A DNA stretch of 26,806 nucleotides from positions 1 through 26,806 of the forward strand of contig CAZBSH010000032.1 in NCBI GenBank assembly GCA_964494645.1. Reading direction: 5' to 3'. The notes under the pieces are model-generated. The model did not search any database. It worked only from the letters and a program-made list of their open reading frames with translations, and was not told the DNA's origin. Origin of the DNA: Christensenella sp964494645. GTDB lineage: Bacteria; Bacillota; Clostridia; Christensenellales; Christensenellaceae. Positions 20,458 to 26,806 of this stretch are shown here, piece after piece. Position 1 is the stretch's first letter. Each line of letters starts with the position of its first letter. Made by a program: the position numbers and the translations under genes.

Positions 20458-21000
20458 ATGATTTGCAAGAAATGTGAACAAACGTACAGCGATGCGTTGC
20501 CAACATGCCCTTACTGTGGCGCGCCGAAGGAGTCGGTGGAAGAAAATCAGGCAGCGTCCGGCAGCGCGCAGGCATATCGGCAAGCACCGGGTCAGCAACC
20601 TCCGCTGCAAGGACAACAACAGTATCAGCAGCAGTACCAACAGCAATATCAGCAGCAACCGCAATACGGACAGCCGCAATATCAGCAACAACAGTCACAG
20701 CCCCAATACGGGGAAATGCCGCAAGAGGGCAAGGGAAAAGGCGTAGGTTCCATGGTCTGTGGTATTTTAGGTCTGATTTTTTGCTGGGTACCGTTTTTGG
20801 GGTTGGTCTTGACCATTGTTGCGGTGGCGCTTTATGCCTCATCTAAAAAATACGGATCGAACGGCATGGCAACGGCGGGTCTTGTGTGCGGAATTATTGG
20901 CATGATCGTTGCGATCATCGTGACGATTGGGGCTATCATTGCGATGGCATTTGTTGGTGTGCTGGGCGCGACAATGGTATCAATGTCACCGTTTATGTAA
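20458..21000 (+). CDS. zinc-ribbon/DUF4190 membrane protein with Gln-rich linker (paralog 2)
   Basis: A 180-residue paralog of the preceding protein with the same order of parts: zinc ribbon CKKCEQTYSDALPTCPYCGAPK (residues 3-24), a Gln/Tyr-rich linker (about 40-85), and a DUF4190 hairpin (GSMVCGILGLIFCW..., GMATAGLVCGIIGMIVAIIV). The DNA-level conservation with the first copy is strongest in the ribbon and in the ATGGCAACGGC...GGTCTTGTGTGC stretch, so the pair arose by duplication. The ribosome site is GAGGGG. A clear terminator follows the stop (21026-21060). Confidence 0.8.
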   Translation: MICKKCEQTYSDALPTCPYCGAPKESVEENQAASGSAQAYRQAPGQQPPLQGQQQYQQQYQQQYQQQPQYGQPQYQQQQSQPQYGEMPQEGKGKGVGSMVCGILGLIFCWVPFLGLVLTIVAVALYASSKKYGSNGMATAGLVCGIIGMIVAIIVTIGAIIAMAFVGVLGATMVSMSPFM

Positions 21001-21025
21001 GGCGCAAACAAAGAGTCTATGGTTA

Positions 21026-21060
21026 AAAGAGCGGGAAAGGGAACCTTTTCCGCTCTTTTT
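21026..21060 (+). terminator. terminator after the second DUF4190 gene
   Basis: AGAGCGGGAAAGG and CCTTTTCCGCTCT pair with one G-U around a GAA loop, followed by TTTTTGCG. Confidence 0.88.
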
Positions 21061-21103
21061 GCGTCTTATGATTGAAAGATGAGATGCGCAACAGATCGGC
21101 ATC

Positions 21104-21113
21104 NNNNNNNNNN
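21104..21113. other. assembly gap (10 N)
   Basis: Ten undetermined bases separate the terminator region from the rex promoter. The count may be a placeholder, so the true distance is unknown and an upstream part of the rex promoter could be missing. Confidence 0.99.
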
Positions 21114-21196
21114 AAAAAATGTAAAATAATTTCACACAATGTCATGCGACTATAGTATAATGAGATATTATAGGAAAAAACATGGAGGAACATGGC

Positions 21197-21823
21197 ATGA
21201 GCGAAAAGATATCGCCCGCGGTCATCCGTCGGCTTCCGCGTTATTACAGATATCTGGAAGACTTGGAAGGTAAGGGCATCGATAAAATCTCTTCTTCCCA
21301 AATGAGCATAGAGATGAGTCTCAACGCGTCTCAGATCAGGCGTGACTTAAACTGCTTTGGTGGCTTCGGGCAACAGGGATACGGTTATAGCGTCGGCAAA
21401 TTGAAAAAAGAGATTGCGCGTATTTTGGGGTTGGATAAGCGGTATAACGTCATTATTGTGGGCGCGGGTCGTATCGGGCAGGCGCTTCTTGGGTACAAAA
21501 ATTTTATGCTGGAGGGCTTCAATATCGTGGATATCTTTGACAGCGATCCCGCAAAAGTAGGAACGCTCGTCGAGGGGCGTATGGTACAGGATATTGCCAA
21601 AATGGAGCCATATTTAAAAGACAAGGATATCGATATCGCGATTATCTGTACGCCTAAGGAGTATGCGCAGCAATCTGCGGATCTGCTCGTAAGCTTTGGG
21701 ATCAAGGCGATCTGGAATTTTGCGCCGACGGACGTAGCGGTTCGGCGTGGGGTGGCGGTGGAAAACGTACACCTCTCGGATAGCCTGTATGTCTTGTCAT
21801 ATAAATTGAAAGAAAGTATTTAA
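21197..21823 (+). CDS. rex: Rex, NADH/NAD+-sensing transcriptional repressor
   Basis: A 208-residue regulator. The N-terminal winged-helix domain (about 1-75) has the Rex signature RLPRYYRYLEDLEGKG and QIRRDLNCFGGFGQQGYGY. The C-terminal Rossmann domain has VIIVGAGRIGQALL (near 86-98) and FDSDPAKVG, and ends with the typical domain-swap helix. Rex represses fermentation and respiration genes when NADH is low. The frame opens at 21182, but GGAGG at 21184-21188 with eight bases before ATG 21197 fixes the start. A TATAAT lies at 21156-21161, with a weak -35. I saw no clear Rex palindrome (TTGTTAA-N4-TTAACAA) in the leader, though the gap may hide one. yjbQ follows 20 bases on. Confidence 0.95.
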   Translation: MSEKISPAVIRRLPRYYRYLEDLEGKGIDKISSSQMSIEMSLNASQIRRDLNCFGGFGQQGYGYSVGKLKKEIARILGLDKRYNVIIVGAGRIGQALLGYKNFMLEGFNIVDIFDSDPAKVGTLVEGRMVQDIAKMEPYLKDKDIDIAIICTPKEYAQQSADLLVSFGIKAIWNFAPTDVAVRRGVAVENVHLSDSLYVLSYKLKESI

Positions 21824-21843
21824 ATAAAGAGGAAATAGGGCGT

Positions 21844-22236
21844 ATGAAATCATATGAGCTGCAAACATACCAAAAGGAAGTGTTTATCGACATCACGCGT
21901 AATGTACGCGACGCGGTCGCGCGAAGCGGCATCAGCGAGGGGATCGCGGTCGTGCATTGCCCGCACACAACTGCGGGTATATTGATCATGGAAAATTCAG
22001 ATCCTACGGTACGCGATGATACCATTAAAGCGTTTAACCGGATGATCCCGGCGGAAGAATTTAAGCATGATAATTTTATTGCCCATTTTAAAGCGGCAAT
22101 GGCGGGAAACAGTGTGAGTCTTCCCATTGAAAACGGACAACTGAAGCTGGGGACATGGCAAGCAGTCTATTTTTGTGAGTTTGACGGTCCGCGACCGCGT
22201 AGAAACTATTATGTAACAATCGGAAAATGCGAGTGA
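21844..22236 (+). CDS. yjbQ: YjbQ family protein (UPF0047)
   Basis: A 130-residue protein with all family landmarks: VVHCPHTTAGILIMEN (about residues 36-51), FKHDNFIAHFKAAMAGNS (about 76-94) and LGTWQAVYFCEFDGPRPRR (near 105-123). These proteins form trimers with a conserved His site; E. coli YjbQ shows weak thiamine phosphate synthase activity, but the true role is unsettled. It follows rex by 20 bases and is probably co-transcribed. Length is within the family's normal range. Confidence 0.9.
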   Translation: MKSYELQTYQKEVFIDITRNVRDAVARSGISEGIAVVHCPHTTAGILIMENSDPTVRDDTIKAFNRMIPAEEFKHDNFIAHFKAAMAGNSVSLPIENGQLKLGTWQAVYFCEFDGPRPRRNYYVTIGKCE

Positions 22237-22272
22237 TTTAGCAGTAGTTTACAAGTTTGGTATATTTTAATA

Positions 22273-22302
22273 TTTACACAATCGGTTGACGTATATTATT
22301 AT
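22273..22302 (+). promoter_or_regulatory. candidate promoter of the first VanW-family gene
   Basis: TTTACA (22273-22278), an 18-base spacer and TATTAT (22297-22302). A second weak pair, TTTACA 22248-22253 with TATTTA 22271-22276, lies just upstream. Confidence 0.5.
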
Positions 22303-22355
22303 AGGTATGAAAGCATAATGATGTTTTGATAAATAAAGCATAAAGAGGTAAGGGA

Positions 22356-24212
22356 ATGTCCGAGTTTGAAAACAATAAAAACGAAGAGCGTAAGTTTGGC
22401 GACACTGCGCGCAAGATAGGGGAGACGCCGGCGGAAGAACCGCAGAGCGGGGAGTCCTCTGCCGCAAAAGCAGAGTTGCCGCAGGACGCGGCGATCAATA
22501 CGGAACATATGTCGGAGAACTCGGATATGCCGCAGGACGCAACGACGGTATACGAGCCGGTGGAAAATGTGCCGGAAGAGACGGCGGAGCCTATTGTAGC
22601 TGCTGCGATCGAAAACGAAACAGCGGAAAAGGTTTCGGAGTCGGGCGGAAGGAATAAACTGCACAGCGAAGTCCCGGGAAAGAAAAAATGGGGCGCAAAA
22701 AAAATCATTGTGATCGCGGTTATTATTGTTGCCATTGTCGCGGTTGGTATTACCGGATATGCAATGCTTGGAAACAACAAGGTGCTTTCGGGTGAAAATC
22801 TACAGCAGATCGTTGATCATGGAACGTTTTTTGATGGCGTAAGCATGGCGGGCGTGGATCTTTCCGGCAAGACGATTGAAGAGGCGAAGCCGCAGGTGCA
22901 GCAAAGTGAGGATGGGTATTTAGCAGAGCTTGCATTGGAGTATTCTGTTGACGGCGATACTTATATGCTCAAGGGCGAACAACTGGGCGCGAGCGTGGAT
23001 ATTGACGCGGCACTTGCAAAAGCAATGCTTTATGGGCGCGAGGGAACGTTTGCAGAACGTAGTGCGGCGATCAAAGAGGCCAAAGAAAAAGGCGTTGAGA
23101 TTGAGATGCCTGTTGCATATGATAAGGAGACGATCCTTACATCCTTAAAGGCAAATGATGATAAGATCAATGTTCCGGCGCAAGATGCGACGATTGAGGT
23201 TGTTAAGACGCAGGATGAAGAGACGTTGATGACAGGCTCGACAATCACTTTGAAAGATGAGGTTGTAGGCAAGGAAGTAGACGATGTTGCGCTTGCGGAT
23301 GCGATCTATGCGCAATTGGAACAAAATGATTTTACGCCGGTGGCGGCGGAAACAAAGGTGACGCAGCCGAAATATACAAAGGCAGACCTTGAGAACCAAT
23401 ATACGTTGCTTGGAACATATAAAACAGATTATGATACTTCGGAATTTGGGCGCAGATATAATATCTGGAAGATGGCAGACGCAATCAATGGCGTGAAGAT
23501 CATGCCGGGCGAAACATGGTCCATCAATGAAGAGGCGGGTCCGCGCTCGTACGCTCGCGGGTGGAAGCCTGCGCCGGGCATTGCGGACGGAAAATATCAG
23601 GACGAACCGGGCGGCGGTATCTGCCAGACTTCGTCCACATTGTATAACGCGATTCTGCGTGCGGAGGTCGAGATCGTAGACCGTTCCCATCATTCGTGGC
23701 CGCTTAATTACGTGCCGGGAGGATTGGATGCGACGATTTCCACCGGCGCGCCGGATTTTGTGATCAAGAACAACTATGATATTCCGATTTATATCATTGC
23801 AAACTGTGACGGGCAGAAAAAGAATATTGAGATTTCGATCTATGGTCCTAAGTTTGAAGACGGACTCACACGAGATTTTACATCAAAAGAGGTGGGCGGC
23901 AGCCCTGCGGGGGAACAGATCATAGAAGACCCTACGCTTCCGGCGGGGACGCGTGTGGTAGAGCGCGGCTCACATCCGCGCAGGGTTTTCGATGTGTATA
24001 AGCACTGGAAGGACGCGGACGGGAATATTGTAAAAACAGAGAAATATTCCACGGAAACGTATCAGGCGTTTAACTCTATCGTACGTGTGGGGACAGCTCC
24101 GGTGGCAACCCCTGCACCAGATCCGGCGCCAACGCCGGTACCCGATCCGGTGCCAACGCCGGCGCCTAATCCGGATCCGCCGCAGGAAACGCCTGTGGTG
24201 CCCGCTGCTTAA
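22356..24212 (+). CDS. VanW-family membrane protein (long N-terminal acidic tail)
   Basis: A 618-residue protein. A cytosolic acidic, low-complexity tail (about 1-105) leads to one membrane helix (about 113-135), then an external peptidoglycan-binding_4-type region (about 150-335, with GVSMAGVDLSGKTIEEAK) and a VanW domain (about 365-520). The VanW landmarks are NIWKMADAINGVKIMPGETWSINEEAG, the GGGIC423Q motif and LDATISTGAPDFVIKN. A Pro/Ala/Asp-rich tail (PAPDPAPTPVPDPVP, about 580-618) could run through the wall. VanW was named from a vancomycin-resistance cluster, but its biochemical role is not known. A terminator follows the stop. Confidence 0.88.
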   Translation: MSEFENNKNEERKFGDTARKIGETPAEEPQSGESSAAKAELPQDAAINTEHMSENSDMPQDATTVYEPVENVPEETAEPIVAAAIENETAEKVSESGGRNKLHSEVPGKKKWGAKKIIVIAVIIVAIVAVGITGYAMLGNNKVLSGENLQQIVDHGTFFDGVSMAGVDLSGKTIEEAKPQVQQSEDGYLAELALEYSVDGDTYMLKGEQLGASVDIDAALAKAMLYGREGTFAERSAAIKEAKEKGVEIEMPVAYDKETILTSLKANDDKINVPAQDATIEVVKTQDEETLMTGSTITLKDEVVGKEVDDVALADAIYAQLEQNDFTPVAAETKVTQPKYTKADLENQYTLLGTYKTDYDTSEFGRRYNIWKMADAINGVKIMPGETWSINEEAGPRSYARGWKPAPGIADGKYQDEPGGGICQTSSTLYNAILRAEVEIVDRSHHSWPLNYVPGGLDATISTGAPDFVIKNNYDIPIYIIANCDGQKKNIEISIYGPKFEDGLTRDFTSKEVGGSPAGEQIIEDPTLPAGTRVVERGSHPRRVFDVYKHWKDADGNIVKTEKYSTETYQAFNSIVRVGTAPVATPAPDPAPTPVPDPVPTPAPNPDPPQETPVVPAA

Positions 24213-24221
24213 GCATAATCG

Positions 24222-24262
24222 AAAAAAGGGGTTTGTTATGAAACAACAACCCCCTTTTTTTA
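24222..24262 (+). terminator. terminator after the first VanW-family gene
   Basis: An A-run and GGGGTTTGTT pairs with AACAACCCCC around an ATGAAAC loop, followed by TTTTTTT. Confidence 0.85.
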
Positions 24263-24304
24263 ACAAAGAATTTATGAAATTTTTCTAAAAACCATGGTGA
24301 ACGG

Positions 24305-24333
24305 TTTACAACCTATGGCGCATACGTTATATT
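24305..24333 (+). promoter_or_regulatory. promoter of the second VanW-family gene
   Basis: TTTACA (24305-24310), a 17-base spacer and TATATT (24328-24333). It lies 44 bases before the chosen start. Confidence 0.65.
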
Positions 24334-24377
24334 TATAAAGTATACTTGTGCGAATGAGCATTTTGGGAGAAAGACAC

Positions 24378-25991
24378 ATGAAATATTATAGGCCCGCAAA
24401 AGGGCATAGGGTAGTGAACAAGAAAAGGATTGCAATATTTGGGGTGGCGGTGGCTGTCGCAGTTGTTGCAATCGTTTTTTGTGTATACATGTTTTCGGAA
24501 GTTAAGCTGACGACCGAAAAAGAGCAGGAACTGTTTGCTACAGGGACGTTTTTGGAAGGCGTTTCCGTTGATGGGATCGGTCTTGGCGGCTTGACGTATG
24601 CGCAAGGCGAAGAGAAAGTCAAAGCATCAGTAGACAGTATGCTAAATGATAATAAAATCGAATATACCGTGCAGGAAGAAGCGTATTCTTACGCCTTGCC
24701 GGATGCAGGCGTGTCGGCGGATTATGAGACGCCGCTTAAAGAAGCGATGCTTTATGGCAGAGAAGGCTCGCGTTGGGATTTGCAGTTTAAAGAGGCGGAG
24801 CCAAAAGACTGGCCGATCGGCTATGTGTTCGATGAAACGAAGCTTGATGCGCTCATCGACGCGGATAGCGCGGGCTGGGGCGAAGCTGCTGTGGATGCTG
24901 CGTATGCTGTCGATAAAAAACGTGATGAGGACAATCTGACAACGGGCGGGACGCTTACCGTGCAGGAGCCAAAAGATGGATGGAAGGTTGACGTGGGTGG
25001 CATCAAGGAGACGGCAAAAAATCAGATAAATGCCAAACTGTTTGCGCCGTTTGCCGCACAGATCGAAGTGGTGAAGGCAAAAGGGTCTGATAGCCCGCAG
25101 GAAATGATCAAGATGGGAAGCTATACCACAACGATCGCGTCTTCCTCTTCAAAAGGCAGGAAATTTAATATTTGGATGATCAGTGACAAGCTGAATGGAG
25201 CGGTATTCAAGCCGGGCGAAACGTTTTCGGTGAATGATTACGTGGGTGACCGCACGGTGGAGCTTGGCTGGGCGCTTGCGCCGGGGATCGAGAATGGTAC
25301 GTATACGGATCAGGCGGGCGGCGGAATATGTCAGGTTTCTTCCACGTTCTACAATGCGGCGCTGTATGCGGAAATGGAAATGGTGGCGCGTTTGCCTCAC
25401 ACCATTATGGCAAAGTATGTTGATCCGGGTATGGATGCGACGATTTCTACCGGGGGTCCCGACTTCAAATTAAAGAATCCTTATGAATCGGACATGGTCA
25501 TGATCGTTACGTGTAATATTCCGGATATGAAGGTCACAGTGGATATCTATGGCACGGTGCAGAGGGAGTATTACCTGAAATTTGAAAGCGAGTTGATCAA
25601 CAAGCAGGATGCGCCCGCTGTCAAGTATAAGACGAATCCTGCGCTCGGCAAATATGAGGTAAAAAAGACCAAAGTCGGTCAGGGAGAAGAAAAGTATCAG
25701 ATTTGGGGACAAAAATATAATAAAGATACCAATGAGAAGATGGGCGAAAAATTTGAGGTAACAACATCGACTTATCGTGGGATCGCGCCTGAGGTAGAAC
25801 TCGGGAGCGGCGTTCCGATACCCGCAGAGGGTACATCCATTGAGGATATACAGGCACAGGCAAAAGAGTTGGAGAAAAAGGAGGCGGAGACCAACAATCC
25901 GCAACCCCTGCCTATTCCTTCGACAGAGCCTGTCCCGACAGCCTCTCAGGAGCATACTCCGCCCGTTTCGCCCGAACAGCCGGCGGCTTGA
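24378..25991 (+). CDS. VanW-family membrane protein (short N-terminal anchor)
   Basis: A 537-residue paralog of the preceding protein. A short basic N terminus (residues 1-17, rich in Lys/Arg) precedes one membrane helix (about 18-38), so most of the protein lies outside. Next comes a peptidoglycan-binding_4-like region (about 55-225), then a VanW domain (about 255-400) with NIWMISDKLNGAVFKPGETFSVNDYVGDRTVE and the GGGIC318QVSST motif, and a C-terminal tail with PLPIPSTEPVPTASQ. GGGAG lies eight bases before ATG 24378, which favours this start over the in-frame GTG at 24348. The stop codon overlaps the -35 element of tuf. It is likely a stand-alone unit with its own promoter. Confidence 0.87.
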   Translation: MKYYRPAKGHRVVNKKRIAIFGVAVAVAVVAIVFCVYMFSEVKLTTEKEQELFATGTFLEGVSVDGIGLGGLTYAQGEEKVKASVDSMLNDNKIEYTVQEEAYSYALPDAGVSADYETPLKEAMLYGREGSRWDLQFKEAEPKDWPIGYVFDETKLDALIDADSAGWGEAAVDAAYAVDKKRDEDNLTTGGTLTVQEPKDGWKVDVGGIKETAKNQINAKLFAPFAAQIEVVKAKGSDSPQEMIKMGSYTTTIASSSSKGRKFNIWMISDKLNGAVFKPGETFSVNDYVGDRTVELGWALAPGIENGTYTDQAGGGICQVSSTFYNAALYAEMEMVARLPHTIMAKYVDPGMDATISTGGPDFKLKNPYESDMVMIVTCNIPDMKVTVDIYGTVQREYYLKFESELINKQDAPAVKYKTNPALGKYEVKKTKVGQGEEKYQIWGQKYNKDTNEKMGEKFEVTTSTYRGIAPEVELGSGVPIPAEGTSIEDIQAQAKELEKKEAETNNPQPLPIPSTEPVPTASQEHTPPVSPEQPAA

Positions 25992-26016
25992 CAAACGGTG
26001 GCGAAAACCTTAAAAT
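25988..26016 (+). promoter_or_regulatory. promoter of tuf
   Basis: A perfect TTGACA (25988-25993) overlaps the TGA stop of the upstream gene, followed by a 17-base spacer and TAAAAT (26011-26016). Confidence 0.78.
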
Positions 26017-26105
26017 GTTATACTATAACGCAACATGTAAACTAAAAAACAAATTTGAGGAAAAACCTCATTCAACAAAAAGATTTTCGGGAGGAAAGCA
26101 AAGCA

Positions 26106-26806
26106 ATGGCAAAGGGTAAGTTTGAAAGAAACAAACCGCATGTAAACATCGGAACGATCGGTCACGTAGACCACGGCAAAACAACACTGACAGCAGCGAT
26201 CACATCGGTATTGGCGAAGTCGGGCAAGGCGGAAGCGACAAAATACGACGAGATCGATAAAGCGCCGGAAGAAAAAGAGCGTGGCATCACGATCAACACA
26301 TCACACGTAGAATATGAGACAGATACGCGCCACTATGCGCACGTAGACTGCCCGGGACATGCGGACTATGTAAAGAACATGATCACAGGCGCGGCGCAGA
26401 TGGATGGAGCGATTCTGGTCGTATCGGCAGCGGACGGCCCGATGCCGCAGACGAGGGAGCATATCCTTCTTGCGCGTCAGGTAGGCGTACCGTACATCAT
26501 TGTGTACATGAACAAGACGGATCAGGTAGATGATCCGGAGCTTTTGGAGCTGGTAGAGATGGAAGTGCGCGAGCTTCTGTCGCAGTATGATTTTCCGGGC
26601 GACGACATTCCGATCATCAAGGGAAGCGCATTAAAGGCGCTGGAAGCGGCGCAGGCGAGCGACGATATCGCAAACGACGCGAACTGCCAGAGCATTTTCG
26701 AGCTGATGGACGCAGTGGACAGCTACATTCCGGAGCCGGAAAGAGCGGCGGATCTTCCGTTCCTGATGCCGGTAGAGGACGTATTCTCAATCACAGGCCG
26801 CGGTAC
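26106..26806 (+). CDS. tuf: elongation factor Tu, 3' part outside the window
   Basis: The first 233 codons of EF-Tu (full length about 400). GTPase motifs are intact: GHVDHGKTT (residues 19-27), the G2 region ERGITINTSHVEYET, DCPGH, and G4 NKTD (residue T in place of the common C or V). It delivers aminoacyl-tRNA to the ribosome. GGGAGG lies 11 bases before ATG. The frame is open through the last base. Codon use is highly biased, as expected for an abundant protein. Confidence 0.97.
   Translation, partial: MAKGKFERNKPHVNIGTIGHVDHGKTTLTAAITSVLAKSGKAEATKYDEIDKAPEEKERGITINTSHVEYETDTRHYAHVDCPGHADYVKNMITGAAQMDGAILVVSAADGPMPQTREHILLARQVGVPYIIVYMNKTDQVDDPELLELVEMEVRELLSQYDFPGDDIPIIKGSALKALEAAQASDDIANDANCQSIFELMDAVDSYIPEPERAADLPFLMPVEDVFSITGRG

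Noticed and set aside
1..26806. CRISPR array, insertion sequence, integrase or prophage genes
   Set aside because: No evenly spaced repeats, transposase, integrase or phage structural genes were seen; the only direct repeats are the in-frame PQ linkers and the TAAT boxes.

Overview
The window looks like chromosomal DNA of a low-to-mid GC, Gram-positive anaerobe of the Clostridia. The evidence is a Rex redox repressor, Firmicutes-type small families (DUF1836, DUF2871, DUF2304), VanW-family wall-associated proteins, a Kdp system whose sensor carries the Gram-positive c-di-AMP-type motif, and strong sigma-A promoters with AGGAGG-type ribosome sites. I cannot name the genus; a Christensenellales-like clostridium is possible but not shown. 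The window starts inside a tRNA gene and ends inside tuf, and a run of 10 Ns interrupts it at 21104-21113.

Layout. 1-69: tRNA-Thr(GGT), minus strand, 3' end cut off. About 190/279-858: an intergenic stretch on the plus strand with its own promoter(s), many nested helices and a strong GNRA-loop terminator, which I read as a large structured noncoding RNA of about 580 nt (or about 665 nt from the upstream promoter). It resembles the ornate RNA classes (ROOL, GOLLD, OLE) in size and setting. 877-5072: a surface-glycan group, with a DUF2142-like membrane protein diverging from a GT2-DUF2304-GT2 operon. 5108-7552: four single minus-strand genes (DUF2871 protein, DUF308/HdeD-like protein, ferredoxin-type Fe-S protein, a 69-residue protein). 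The Fe-S gene has a palindrome placed like an FNR/CRP-type activator site. 7786-15691: a complete kdpFABCDE potassium uptake and sensing operon. 15728-18511: an operon on the minus strand of a DUF1836 helix-turn-helix protein, an NfeD/YuaF-like protein and a flotillin, driven by a perfect TTGACA-N17-TATAAT promoter. 18627-19601: Gfo/Idh/MocA oxidoreductase. 19745-21000: two paralogous zinc-ribbon/DUF4190 membrane proteins with Pro-Gln repeats. 21197-22236: rex and a YjbQ-family gene. 22356-25991: two VanW-family proteins. 26106-end: tuf.

How the parts work together. KdpFABC is a P-type ATPase complex for high-affinity K+ uptake; KdpD and KdpE sense low K+ and activate the operon, probably through the 21- and 11-bp spaced TAAT repeats upstream of kdpF. 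The SxS-X20-FTAxF motif in KdpD suggests damping by c-di-AMP. Flotillin and NfeD form a membrane microdomain pair, here co-transcribed with a possible regulator. Much of the rest concerns the cell envelope (glycosyltransferases, VanW proteins, DUF4190 proteins) and anaerobic redox control (Rex, Fe-S protein).

The most interesting item is the structured RNA beside the tRNA gene. No phage, CRISPR or insertion-sequence genes were seen in the window.
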